DNA of 64,000 nt from Dasyornis broadbenti (GCA_013397935.1 VZRN01006406.1:62001-126000), one strand, 5' to 3'; counted from the stretch's first letter, positions 51,301 to 63,897 are shown. Translations and numbers: made by a program. Notes: generated by a model not told the origin, from the sequence alone.

Positions 51301-51640
51301 CATCAGTGCTTTTATGTCACCAGAGCTTTTGTATCTCTGAAGTACTTGCATTTTTAAAATCAAAGATAAAGATGTACCTACAGCACTTCTGTTGTTAAAC
51401 TTCTTTATGGTACCTAAACCAAGCCGTGTTTTCAGTACTTTAGTGGAAACAGAGAAACAGTGTTTCCCCCTTATTTATTCCTGACCTCTGGTTGCCTGAA
51501 ATTCAGTCCATTGAGTCTCATTCTCCTGCAGAACACAGTTCAGTAAAATGGCATGATTAATAGGATCAAAATTAGACATTTTAGTCTACTTTGAAAAAAT
51601 AATTTTTACCCGTAAACTGAAACCAATGTTTGTATACAGC

Positions 51641-51654
51641 AAAAAAAAAAAAAG

Positions 51655-51701
<47 letters not shown>

Positions 51702-51723
51702 AAAAAACAAAAAAACAAAACAA
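51641..51723. repeat. A-rich low-complexity tract with A40
   Basis: Thirteen A residues (51641-51653), a GTTTTT interruption, forty A residues (51660-51699), then AAAC-type interruptions to about 51723. It is the second longest mononucleotide run in the window. It could be the tail of a retroposed sequence, but no AATAAA signal and no recognisable retrocopy lie upstream. Confidence 0.88.
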
Positions 51724-54037
51724 CCTTTCAAGTGTCTACCAGCATGTAAAATTACCTGTCAGGGTAACATATGCATATGTATTTTGTTGAGATATAGTAG
51801 GTGCACATGAAATCTGCCAAGAAACTTGTTCTTTTTGGGGTGCTTAACTTTTTGTCCCTCCCTACAGATGGATATGTAGCACTTTCATATTTGTGATAGA
51901 TATATTTGGTAATAATAGAATTAGGAAACTTATATGAAGCTATCAACAATGCGTTTTTAAAAAAATTCTGATATGTTTGTACTTTATCCAAGTTTGTGGG
52001 AATTCTTGGACTTCTGTTAATGATCTCAGTATTTTGCAGTGCTTGAAAATTAGATTGTAACTGAGAAAAGGTGCTTATTTGAATCCCCTAACAACAAGTA
52101 ACTTTCACTTGTTCAGAACTCTATTTAGAGTGGAATTAGCTACTCAGCTTCCATATTAAAAAAAAATAAACTCAAGAAAAAACACCCCAAAAGAAGCTAC
52201 TACTGACTTGAATGTGCCCTGAGTTATTCAAAGTTAAAAGATTGAAAAAAATTTCTTTTTCTCTTGCTTCTTTTTAGATCATGATTATCTTTTAAAATGC
52301 AAACAACTCTGTAATAAGATTGTACTCTAAATTTTATGAGAAAGTGTCTTCTCAATTCATGCCAGAACAACACAAAGTTATTTTAATAACAAAATGGCAG
52401 GTAGAGAAGATCTGTTGATTTTTTTTTTATTTTCCCCTGTCTTGTCTCAACTCGTTTTTGTGAGTTACTTGGACCATTTTTCAGCAGAAGCCAAGGCTAG
52501 GAGGAAATGATGTGCTGGCATGTTAAGGTATAATACATACTTTGACTTTGGAAGTCCACTTTGTTCACAAAAAATGTACAGAATTTTTATATTCCAAATA
52601 AAAGTGCTGACAAAGGATGGAGCAGTCAGACATTAAGTAATCTCAGCCCTCTCAGGAGTCTGTGTGAACACAGAACGTTATTAGTTTGGGCGTGTGGAAA
52701 TCTCAGACCTGCGGATTTCTTCTTGGACTAGCGGCACTTGGGAGAGAGGCTGGTTTTGTTTTGTTTGTACAAGAGCACAGTGCTTTATGAAATCCATCTG
52801 CTGGCTCAGCACAAATTTCAAGCTCTGCATCTGTAGACATAGTGCCAAAAATTGCAGCCCGTGTTGCTGAAATATTCCCTTTCATGAAAGTGGATATGGG
52901 TTTATTACTGCAGCAGCTTTTGAAGAGGATCACTCAGATCAATTGAAAAATGTCTGTATAAAGTTGGAAAGACACATTCAGGTGTATAAATCTCACGTTT
53001 TGGTGTGTTTTCTTTAACTCTTTCACTCAGAATTAATAAAGTGAGGAACTAATGAGATCTTTTGTGATTTTAGAACCTTGGCGCGTCCTAGTTGCTGGGT
53101 CATTGTTGACATGGGCACTACAGGTATCATTATGAAGGAATTCTTGGATCATGAGATGCAGGAAAGTCATAGCTTTCCTCCTAGGGCTGAGCAGGAATTC
53201 CTGTATGAACATGAGCCACTAAGAGTTCATAGTGTAGCCACAGTTCTGTTTGCATCAGTTACAAATGAGGGTGCTGCTGCTCCTACTTGCCTACTAAAAC
53301 TCAAAGTTGTCTGTTTTTCTGCAGTGTGAGAAGGGAAACCAGAGGAGATCTAATATTCTTCCAGTCTGAGCAATTGTCCAAGTAACTGCTGAAATGTCAG
53401 ATGCTATTCAGGCATGTTCTGCAAGAATGTGGCATTTTGGGATGTTTGTGTTAGTGCATTATAAATGTTAACAAAACCAATCACGATGAGACATTGAAAT
53501 TTCTTGTACACAACTAAAAGATTCAGAATAATGCAAGTAACTACCATACTTTTAAAGAAGTTTTGAAATGCCATTTTTAATATTAGCAGGGTTTTAAAAA
53601 AGTGTTTCAAACAAGTGTCTCTGTATGTTGCACCGTGTCCCTTTAAATTCTGAGCCTCTCTGCTGGGGTAATGCTCCTTCTCCTTCTAAACATGGTGCTG
53701 CCTTCATCGTGCTTCATCTCACTGTGCCACCTCTGACCATTAATGCAAATTGGAGGCCAGATAAGAGTTGCTCTGGATTTAAATTGGTGGAACTCACAGC
53801 AGAATCTGTCTCCAGTTCATATTAATGACTGCAAGTGGGAGAAGCTGCCTGAACAGAGAGGAGGCTCTAATGAGACCATGTTCCTTCACCCGTAGCCATC
53901 TCTCTGCCACCTAATCTCTTTTCTAGACTGTCGAATCAAGTTAATTTAATTGTATTTTCAGTTAAAGTCTGCGAAGTGCAAATATGGGAATAAACAAGGA
54001 ATCATGTTTGCATGTTCAAATGTCTTTCTCTTTAAAT

Positions 54038-54589
54038 TCAGTGCTTAGATTTTTCTTGGTAATTGCACTGGAATTGCTCTGTGCACGCATGGCTGCTCTG
54101 AGGGGCGGGGGAAGGCTTTTTAGTCCTGCTTCTTGGAGCACCTGGGGCATTGCAAGAGCCCACACTCGCTTGGGCCTTTTCCTTTAGAGGAAGTTCAAAT
54201 AAAAACCAAGGGAATATTTGTTTGTCCGTGCTGCACTTAATAACAGTGAGATTTCTGTGCAAAGGCACTGTCTGTCGGCAAAGCAAACACAGCGTATTGT
54301 GATGTTTGTGTGCCTGACTAAGGGCAGTATTTATTTCATCCTTGGAGAGCTTGCACGGAGGACAGAATTCCCACTGTGTCAAAAAGGATCTGCAGCAGAT
54401 ATCCGAAACTCCCCTCTTTGATAAAGTACCTTTTGTCAGCAAGTGTGTATGTTGAAAATTAGCAGTTCCTTCAGCACAAAAACCTTGACATTGAATATAA
54501 TTGAGGAGGTTAGTGTCGGCATGTTCGTAAGTATTACCTGTCATTTGAAATATGACAGTGCTGTAACTGCAGGACCTTGGGGACTTCAC
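54038..54589 (-). other. Unrecognised 183-codon open frame
   Basis: Open on the minus strand from an ATG at 54589 to a stop at 54038. The translation is rich in Cys, His, Ser and Thr without any zinc-finger spacing, signal peptide or membrane helix that I can recognise. No polyadenylation or promoter signal is tied to it. It is most probably a chance frame; no function is proposed. Confidence 0.12.
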
Positions 54590-57500
54590 TGTGCTGGCAC
54601 TGCCATCTGACTGCCTTGGAGTCTGCGAGACAGCTTCCGAGCCACTTCGACCCTGAGATAATTAACATGGCCCTGGAGGCTTCTGCCTTTTGCTTTTCTG
54701 CACTTGTTGTTTAATAAGATGTTTGTTGCTCTGCTTGTCTTTGATGCAGTGGCGTGCCATTAGGGACACAAGGTCCTTCACATGCTGTCACACTTAGTGG
54801 GTTTAGGTAATGCCGTCTGTGCAGCCACTCCTTTCGATTCCAGGAAATTAAAATATTATCATCAATTAGCCAGCTATGCTGGGTGGCTCACTCCGTTTCT
54901 GAGGTGATGCATGTATTTATGGTGTGTGAAAGCAAGGTGACAGGGAGGTGAATATTATGCAACTCAATTGCCAGAAGAAAAGTCAGGTTTTAAACAATGT
55001 CAAATGCTAAAATGATATCATAGGATGCAGAGATGAAAGGCAGCATGAAGCACTTCATGGCATGGGGAGGGGTTGTTGCTGTCTGGGAGGCACAGCCTCA
55101 GGGTAGGAGGTTATCAGCTGTCTGTGGTCAGAGAGACAGTTGTTTTAATCACTTGCATTAGTAGGATCATGGTGGTTTAGTCCATAAAGTCTTTTTGGTG
55201 CATTACTGAAAACAAAACGTGTTTTTAAGAAGATAGAAGAGAAAACAAAGAGCCAGAAAGTTTGGAGTGTCATTGTGTAGACAAGTTGAACACAACTGGT
55301 TTTACTTTTCCACTCTGTGAAACAGTGTGGAAAAGGGTTGTGAAAAATTCAACTGTGTTGAGCTCCAGAGAGGTTCATGCTAATACTTTGACAGCCACAT
55401 GGCTGAGCTGCTTTTTGAATATTGTAAGAACTCAAAGCAACACTAACTCTCAATCTAAATAATCAGCACCAGCGGATGGCAAGATTGAACCAGCGTGCTC
55501 CCACAAAAGGGCATTTTTAGCCACAACAGAAGCTTCACAAAGTCATCTTGTTTCTAGGGAATTGTCTGTTCCAAGGAAAAAACCTTAAGATAGTCTCCTT
55601 CAGGGTGTTTTTCTTTTTTTTTTTAACAGTTGTCCTCTCTTGTGTCTGTTTATTTCTGAAGGAAACAACAAATGAGCATAACCTGCAATGTGCAATATCA
55701 GAGAGCTATGGTTATAGCATTTAACTTCTCATTTCATCATGTAAGAACAAATGGAACTGGAAAGGTATCTCATTGCACCCATTTAGTTTGAAATACTTCT
55801 AACCTGTCTTGCTTGTGGAGAGTATAATTGATAATTAGAACTGTGGAACAATGCCAGATAGTATTGAACAGTGAGTTTGGCTGTTTCGGAGGAATGCTTT
55901 GAGTGGAGAAGCTCAGAAAATGCCATCAGATAAAGTTGCAGATATTGAAAAGATTAATTTATACACCACAATCCGCCCATAAGGACTCACAGTGCAGTAA
56001 CATCTTTCCAGTTCCTTAGTGTGTTATTGCCACTGTCATGCTAATACAGAATGAAAGAGGGAAATACAGCAGTTTTCATCTAATAATCCAGCATTAGTTC
56101 AGGAGCTAAAGCCAAGTTGACTGAAAGCTACAATATTCTAAAGACTCATTCTCAGTTCTTTTACATTATGAATATAAATATCTTCCTCAGTTATAGACAT
56201 TAGGCTTTCATTGTATAGCCCACCGTTAGGCATAAAGCATACGAGAAAGCTGCCTGCATTAGGCTATTGAAAGCACTGATTTACAGCTCTTCTGTACCCT
56301 CACTTTGCAAATATTAAGGGAACAGTAAAGGGAAAAGGTACTGAGAAGTCTACATAAATGCATTCATCTTTGACTTTCATTTAGGAGTTTGGCTGACATG
56401 GACTTTTTTTTTTTTTATTCTACAGTACAAGTTCAACATTTGTTGTTTAGTCGGAACCGGACTGAAAAATCACAGGAGTATTCGAACAATTCCTAGTTGA
56501 TCCTTTTGTCACTTAAGAAACCGGTTATTGGAGGGAAAAGATCATTTTCTCAATAAAGATAATGAAGTATAGGATATTGATCAACTGTGGCTTATATTAT
56601 ACTAACTCTTGCTTGGATTTCAGTCAGCAGTGACAGAAGACTTCAGCAAGAGCTGTGATCCAAAACCTCATTGGAGTGGGTGGGACTGTTCCTTGGGTCA
56701 CAGCCAGCAGGGCCACTCGAGTCACTGCTGCCTTCATTCTGCCTTGGCCTCTGCTCTGAGGCTGCAGGATTTTTTATGGGAATTGCGGAGATAAATATTG
56801 TAGGATGTCAGAGGGCTTCCCGTGGTGGAAAGAAGCATACTGTACACATAAATATCCTTTTACACAAAGCCATTTAACTTTTATTTATCAAAAACCTATG
56901 AAGTTCTGTCAATTTTCCTACTGAATGGTAGAAAATAGATAGAATTAAGTGAGTAAAATCAACAGTAATAAAGTGAGGGAAGCATGAAATTAAAAAAGTG
57001 ATTGCAGTAATAAGGTATAAAAGTTTTTCGGGAAAAATAATACCCTTTTGATTTGGTGAGAAACAATATTAATACTACTTATTAAAGAAGAATATATTTA
57101 TATGATCAGTATCACATCAATGAGGTCTACATACTTTTTGGTTTTACCTACTCTATTCTATTTCATAATCTCAAATTAATGCACTTTACAACTGCTAATC
57201 AATTTGTTCTTCTCATTTTAATGGTAGGTAAGTATTACTAGCTTGCTTTTGAAAAAGGAAAAAAAAAGATTGAAGCTGAGGCTTATGAGATAAGTGGTAA
57301 GAATCCATTAAAAAGGGCTTTAGTTTCAGGTTCTTGAAGCTGAGTAGCTCAACAGAAGGTGTAGAGTTTGGTGTCTGCTGATACCTCAAGTAGCATTTAG
57401 GTGCTTCAGTTTGCAAGTTTATACGGTGGCAACTCAATGTGAAATATGAATGCAGCCCCTGAAACAGCAGTTCATCCCTCCAAGGAAGAGCATGCTTCCA

Positions 57501-58798
57501 AGGATGAAGGAAATAATTATTTTTGCCTTTTTCCCTTTTGCCCCACAAATTTTCATGCGCTGTGCACAGATTTTTTCTAAGAAGGGAATGAAAGAGGAAT
57601 GAGTATGAAGGAATTATGAGTCAGGAGAAGACTGAGGTTACACACTGCAACATCATCTTTATTCGAAGAGATGGATTTGGATTTGAATGGTCTTTGGGAA
57701 TGGAAGCTCTGTAAAATTGCTGAGATGACGGACTTGTGCTTAGGACAAGAGTGAAGTGGACAGACGGAGGGCGATCAACTTCTCCACCAGTTCTAGGGCT
57801 ATTCCATACATTTGGCATAGCTCAGTTTTCTCTTTATGAAGGGTCTTTGCGTGTGAATCCTGCCTTGACAGAATTATCTATACCCTCGCCCTCACAAATT
57901 TTCATCGTTTAGAAGTGCAAGGATCAATGTAGCCCAGTAAAATCTTGGTGTAAGACTGAGCAGCAGAACAGCAAGGAAATTGTGGTTTTTTTCTACACAA
58001 ACACAATGTTATGGAGGTGTTTGTTTTTTGTACACAGATGTGATGAATACCATTTCACCAGAATAATATATTTGAATAACTGTTGAGATTCCTTCCCCAA
58101 AGATCTTCATTAAAACACAGATAGAAAGACCCCAAAAAATTTAGAGCGAGGAGATATTCAAAGGAGTGCCATTTTAGAACAGTTTTCACAGCAATAATAT
58201 TTCCTGGCAAATTAGTAATCGAGTTCCTGCAAGATGCTCTGCTTTTCACAGTTCTCCTGTGGGTTGGTTCTTTTGGTGTTAAACACCTCTAACAGATCTG
58301 GATAAGCTGAAAAGCTTGATAAGGTCAGAATGGTGAATGGCTGCTGGAGACACATCTTATTCACAAAACACGCATTTAATTCTCTGAATCCTTTTCTATT
58401 CATCTCTTTATCTCTGTTTTAGTTTCACATCTCATATAGAAATGTCAGCGCATTATTATATTACTTTTTTTTTTATTACTGAGCTTTGCGGAGCTGATCT
58501 TTATTATTTTCTTGATTCTTGCCCTTTTAATAACCTTTAAATATAGGTCCACTTCTTGCTGGCAGACCAGCTACTTTGCCGTGAGGGTTTGCAGAGGGAC
58601 TCTTGTAGAAAGGAGAGTGTGTTCTGGGAAGCATTAAATTTCCCTGCGTGTTATTATCTGAGTCGCATCAGCTCAGTGGCACATTAAGTAATAGGCTGTC
58701 ATGGTCTGTTGTTATGGAACAGTTCCCATGAACTAGCACTGGGTGTATCTTATGTAACAGGCCTATCTTTAGGCTGATGTACAGGATTTCACATTCAG

Positions 58799-58874
58799 CG
58801 CCGGGCGGGGATGGAGCTGATGTGTTTCATTTCCACCGCGATGTCCGTATTTTTTAATGCACATAAGTAGCGCG
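58799..58874. promoter_or_regulatory. CpG-dense spot (candidate regulatory element)
   Basis: Eight CpG dinucleotides lie in 76 bases (at 58799, 58802, 58806, 58837, 58839, 58846, 58871 and 58873), inside sequence where CpG is otherwise scarce. Retained CpGs suggest protection from methylation-driven decay, as in a short CpG island, promoter or enhancer. No TATA box, exon or transcript evidence accompanies it, so this is inference from composition. Confidence 0.3.
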
Positions 58875-59142
58875 TGGAAAGGGGAGGTTATTGCTTTTCG
58901 AGCCTGCTAAAAGGAGATAACGTTTCTTCAAATAGCTGTGTTCTGGAAAGGATAAAAGATTCTGGATCTGTAACTGAAATGCTGTAGCCTGCTGCCTTGC
59001 AAGAGATCAGGAATTTGTCCTGTGGCACAAAAAAGTGCGTCTGGGGAGAGGTTGTTTCAGTTTTGGTGACATTTTTAAGACTTGCTTCAGGGCCCAGATC
59101 AGATGTTTCTTAGATACCTAGTGGCAAATGCCTCATCTTTAG

Positions 59143-59672
59143 TAGAATTGTTTTGGCTGGAAAAGACATTTTTAATATTATCTAGTCCATCCATTAACCC
59201 AGCCCTGCCAAGGCCACCACGAATCCATGTCCCCAAGTGCCACAGCTACACGTCCTTTAAATCCCTCCAAGCGCGGCAACTGCACCACTTCTCTGGGCAG
59301 CCTGTTCCAGTGCTTAACAGCCCCTTCCATGAAGAATTTTTCCCATTGCCCATCTGAACCCCCTGGCACAGCATGAGGCCATTTCCCCTCATCCTGATGT
59401 TTGTGACTTGGGAGAAGAGACCAACCCCCAGCTGGCTGTAACCTCCTTTCGGGTGGTTGCAGAGAGTGGTAAAGTCTCTCCTGAGCCTCCTTTTCTCCAG
59501 GATGAAGAACCACGGCTCCCCCATCTGCTCCTGGTGCTCCAGACCCTTCCCCAGCTCCGTTCCCTTCTCTGGACATGCTCCAACCCCTCACTGTCCTTCT
59601 TGGAGTGAGTGGCCCAAAACTGAATGCAAGATTTGAGCACTGGAGCTGCTCGCCTCAGCAGCAGAGAAATAT
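59143..59672 (-). mobile_element. CR1 LINE fragment (antisense), about 530 bp, ORF2 C-terminus and 3' UTR
   Basis: This is the largest mobile-element copy in the window. The plus strand carries the reverse complement of a CR1-Y-like element: TTGGCTGGAAAAGAC, CCATTAACCCAGCCCTGCCA, CTCTGGGCAGCCTGTTCCAG, CTTGGGAGAAGAGACCAACC, CCTGAGCCTCCTTTTCTCCAG, CTTCTCTGGACATGCTCCAA and GGCCCAAAACTGAA in the expected order. On the minus strand, 59312-59283 still reads HWNRLPREVV, followed by a LEGFKGRV remnant; this is the conserved C-terminal end of CR1 ORF2. The minus-strand frame 59591-59178 is open for 137 codons but is only a decayed tail of ORF2, without the reverse-transcriptase catalytic core or endonuclease. 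The terminal tail unit is eroded to AGAATTGTTTTGG near 59143. Confidence 0.95.
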
Positions 59673-60930
59673 CTCACTCGTGGGGTGACCTTTGAGGAAA
59701 ATCACTAATTTCTTTGTTCAGAGTGCAGAGGGCACAGATCTCATAGAGCAGTTGCTGGTAAATGGAGTATATTATTTCTATATCAGTGTCACACTGTCAG
59801 AAAGTGGCACTTTGTTAAGATAATGTGACCTTTAGAATCATCTTTTAGTCTTGTATTCTTTCTCTGGTACCGTGAATCTCTACTTTTAATTCTTAATGTT
59901 TTTCGATGAAGTAGAAATAACACAAAATTGAGCTATTCATGTTCTTTCCTTTCAGCTATATTAGATGTTTTTTTCATAAATGGCATAGGTGCCATTTTGT
60001 CCGTGAAAAACTTCTGTTTGCTGACTGTAAAATGTACATCTGTTCTAAAATGTAAGTTTGGTAAGCATTTACATATTTTATAAAGGAAAGAAACTGATAC
60101 AAGAATGGGTATCAGCTGCTTTCCAATGGCTTCCGTGGGGAAAACAGTGAACAAAAAATGCCCTGTGAGCTTTGTGCTAGGTTGTCTGTTGCAGAAACAG
60201 AAAGCCACAGTGCTGGAGCAATTATTATTAAAAGGGGCAATATTAGACCAGGTTAGATAACAACAACTTGATTTAAATATTAGCAATACTACCTGCCAGT
60301 GCTTTTTTGCAATAAGTTCTCAACATATTTTTTTTGAGGAGATTCCCCAGTTTCAGAATTTTCCTTCTCAATCTGATCATCCTTACTAAGCAGTCGTAGA
60401 ATCAGAGGTTCTGCTTGGTCTCTTTCTCAGCTCTCTTGGAACTGCTCCATGAAATAGGAGTCATGCAATACGCTCTGGGTCAAGAAAAGAGGCTTCTCTG
60501 CTTCCATACATATGTTCCAGTTTTAGAAATGAAGTTTGGTGATTGTTTGTTTGTTTTTGTTTTTTTAACCACCTAAAGATTTAGCTGAAAGCTTTCTACG
60601 CTACTATGCTGGTTTCCAGCAGTTGTCCTTTTTCCTTTCATGTCACGAGGCCTGTGGTCGTAGAAAAAGATCCTGCTACTCAGAATAGGAACTGAAAGTC
60701 TCCTGGATTATTTTTAAACCTGACTATTGTGAGATGAGGAGTAGAAATACAGTAGCAAAATACAGCTCAGTAGCTTCGTGTGCGTATTTTCTTTTTTAAA
60801 ATAAAATTGAAGAAATGTTGATATTTCCCTGGAGACAAAAACATTTTTAGAATAGAAGCTGCCTGTTCAAAAAAACATATTCATGTAGCAATGTTACAAC
60901 AATTTGTTCTAGTTGTACAGAAGACGTAAG

Positions 60931-60986
60931 TTTTAAATACTTAAAAGTATTTGTATTTTTAAGTATTTTTAAATACTTAAAAGTAT
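60931..60986. repeat. Palindromic direct repeat (two 20-bp copies)
   Basis: The 20-mer TTTTAAATACTTAAAAGTAT occurs at 60931-60950 and again, identical, at 60967-60986 (period 36). Each copy contains a dyad, AAATACTTaaAAGTATTT in the first (60935-60952), and the junction forms another, AAGTATTTttAAATACTT (60961-60978). The result is a cluster of alternative AT-rich hairpins. Confidence 0.85.
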
Positions 60987-61403
60987 GTGTAAGTATACAC
61001 TTAAACACCGTTCTGACTTATCCTGGAATCCCCATATAAAATCTCAGCACTGGTGCTGTACTTGAGTAACGGAATAAAAATCTGTGCTGATATAACAAAT
61101 GTAACATACATTGATATTTCTGAGAAAAAGAAGGAAATGCTATTTTATTTTATTTGTGCTTAAAATTTGCAAGTTGTATTCTGTGTTTAACAGCAGCTGT
61201 TTGAGTCTTATGTTACTTGGAATGAAAAAGAAACCTGTTAATGGCAATATTTAACAAGAATTCTGAGAGAAAAGAATTTAATTTCTGAGCACTGTTCAGT
61301 TACAAAGCTGTGAAAAAGTTGTAAAAAGTCAGTTTTATGGGGATGACTTTTGACAGTTTTTGAGAATGATGTATTCTATTTCTGGAATCAGAAACCTTGA
61401 TTT

Positions 61404-61414
61404 CCCCCCCCCCC
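61404..61414. repeat. Poly-C run (11 nt)
   Basis: Eleven C residues between GATTT and AAAAAAG. A simple repeat. Confidence 0.85.
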
Positions 61415-63814
61415 AAAAAAGAAGGGTCATCATATAATCCAGCTGCAATGAAACCCAATTTTTCCTAACGTTTTTACATGACTATTGCTAAAAAGCAATC
61501 TTATTGCTGCTAATGTTTCCTACTATGGATGTGTTACAGGACCTTGAAAAGTGCTGGGGAAGAAGTAAGCACAAATAGTGAGAACTTCTTCCCATAAACT
61601 TTTTAATAGTGTTTTAAGCGGATACTAGACAGATTGTAGATGTGTCAGGTTTGTTAAAGCTAATACTTCAGCTCAGGGAGCCCATTTGGCACTTCAAGTG
61701 AATCTCCCAGATGGAACAATATCATTAAAAATTAATTGTATAACCACTGGACCTGCCTTTAAAGACTCTTGAACTGCTGAGGCTTTCTAATCAGATATTG
61801 TTGCTCCAGTTCACCAGTGAAGCGAAGCCAATGACTTTTCCGGCGTATGGCCTACTTCTGTTAATGAAAGTACAATTTATTCACTTCAGCATATAGGTTG
61901 TAAAACTAATCTCCTGGTTGACACATTATTCTCCTTCTGCGTGTTTAACTTCTCCTCACTGAACCAAAAAGAGAATATAGTAAATCAGAAGGGACACATC
62001 AATCAGCTTGGCACCGTTTAAAAGCAAATTAGAGTTTGGGATGGTGGTTGCTGGTGGTGTTTGATGCCCAGTCTGGCTCTTCCCTGGCCTGCCCTGTCTG
62101 GGTGAGTCATATCAGGCATGTCTGGCCTGTTATTCTTTGTAGGGTCTTTAGCATTCAAGAGAGCTTGAAAAAACCCCCATGTTTTTAAGGAAGCTTGTTT
62201 AGTATTTTCATCTTTTCTTCAGAGTTCTGTCTGGGCTTTCTCATGGCTACTTAACCACTCTTCACTGTCATGACACAACTCTTGGATGATAATGTACATC
62301 AGAAAACTTAACAGCACTTTCATTTGTACTAGACCTGTCAGTGTTGATGGTGGATAAAACAGATCAGCTGGTTCTTGGTTTCCTTTCTGCTCCTTTTTTG
62401 AGGCAAACTCACTCGTTTTGGCCTCCAACCCTGGGGCAAGGAGGCCATGAAGCAGCCACTGAATTGTTGCTGTTGGGATGGCCATGTCCCACTGGATACC
62501 TGCACCTACCATGTACCTTTATATTCATATAAACATGGACATCTCCTTTAAGTAAGACTCTTATATTTCCGGTTGGTTTGATTTTTTTTCTGGAGGACAA
62601 GGCAAGTTCTCAGCTGGTTTCCCTTCTAGCAAGAGCTTCCCTCTGCCCATTCCTCACATGTCCAGCCTGCAGCAGCTTTAGGGCTGTTTGGAGTCATTTT
62701 AATGGTCAGAAGCCTAATGTTTGCCACTAAATATTTAAACCTCATCGTTTATACTGCCACTTTTATTTTCTAATAAGGTATTTGTTTCCATGAAAGTAGA
62801 TCAGTGGTTGTGTAGTGTTCTAAGTAAATACCAGATAATAACTCCCATTTATTCTGTATATAGCTGTAGAAAATGCAGGCACATATATGGTTGTGTGCAC
62901 ACGTACTTGGGTATACTTAATGAAGAGGATAATTTGTGTACAAAACATCAGCCATTCCTAAAATAACCCCAAAAACAACCACAAAACCCCAAGCGACATC
63001 AGCATAGGTATGGGAGGACATGTGGAGGATTTTAATTAGACTCTGACTTCAGACTCTTTTTCCAAAACACTGTTGTGTAGGTAATCTGAAAAGTAAGGTA
63101 AAGCTTCATTAAACAGCTTTCAATTAAAAAAAAAAAGTAATTGTCTTATGTGGTAAATGCACCATTACACTCTGAACTAGTATGTCATATTTATTCAAAT
63201 TTGATTTGAACTTCCTTTTCGAGTGACAAGCACGGCACAGAATTATATGGTATTTATATATTGTTTTCATTATGAGGTTTATTTTAACGTATTTTTCTGA
63301 GTTTATCTAGCATTTCAAGCTGTACATCGTAAACCTAGCTGGAATGATGCTGGGGATTTGATATTTCTACATCCAAGTGACCTTTTATGATGTTTCTGTT
63401 GTTGTTTTTTTTAACTTACAGGGGAATAAATTGTGAGAATCAAAAAATGAAATTATAGGAAACAGTTGTAAATGCTTCACCTCTCTTCTTTTATGCCATT
63501 TACCTATTCCATAAAAACTAGGGGGAAAAAAAGCTTGTTACAAAGACAAGATGACACTCCAGGAAGCTGTGCTGATTTTTCTTTTGCTGTGCATTCTAAG
63601 AGAAAAGTTGATCCCAAGTTGGAACTGACTGGATGTACAATTTGGAGAAAGCTTATCTTACTTGCTTACAAAATTTAATGCTAAATAATGTTTCATATGT
63701 TATTTTATAGTATCATAAAATCCAGAACCCAACTTCCTTAGTTAATTTCTGCACTAGAGTTTGCTGAGAAATGGAACTAATAAAAAACTAACACAATGAA
63801 AATTCGCATTATGA

Positions 63815-63834
63815 GCTGCCTAAATCCTAAGCCT

Positions 63835-63884
<50 letters not shown>

Positions 63885-63897
63885 CTAATTAGGCAGC
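63815..63897. repeat. T43 run flanked by imperfect inverted repeat
   Basis: Forty-three T residues occupy 63838-63880, the longest homopolymer in the window. They are flanked by GCTGCCTAA at 63815-63823 and its exact reverse complement TTAGGCAGC at 63889-63897. The pairing extends imperfectly outward (GCATTATGA on the left against TTATGGC on the right). The structure could fold as a stem with a T-rich loop. Confidence 0.75.

Larger units (their letters stand above)
36361..51640. other. Single-copy non-coding tract, no gene seen
   Basis: No exon or RNA gene could be supported. Right at its start are a perfect 13-bp hairpin (36410-36440) and a CTCF-like motif (36468-36481). GC-richer patches are at about 37000-37290, 42290-42610 and 51000-51290; open frames of 70-110 codons overlap there on both strands, as expected by chance. 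A fourfold short repeat built on TAAATTACTG lies at 40905-40970, and a T15/(GTT)n simple repeat at 48272-48306. Confidence 0.6.
51724..59142. other. Single-copy non-coding tract, no gene seen
   Basis: No exon or RNA gene could be supported. The 183-codon minus-strand frame at 54038-54589 is unrecognised. Homeodomain-core-rich sequence surrounds 54650-54880 (for example ATAATTAACATGG near 54658). A CpG-dense spot lies at 58799-58874. The region 56880-57200 is extremely AT-rich. A T13 run is at 56404-56416. Confidence 0.6.
59673..63837. other. Single-copy non-coding tract, no gene seen
   Basis: No exon or RNA gene could be supported. It is AT-rich, with a palindromic 20-bp direct repeat at 60931-60986, a C11 run at 61404-61414 followed by A6, and several short A runs. 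Minus-strand frames of 117 codons (59933-60286) and 97 codons (62219-62512) have no recognisable domain. Confidence 0.6.

Noticed and set aside
59178..59591. 137-codon minus-strand open frame as a gene
   Set aside because: It is the decayed C-terminal end of CR1 ORF2, recognised by HWNRLPREVV, so it is annotated as part of the mobile element.
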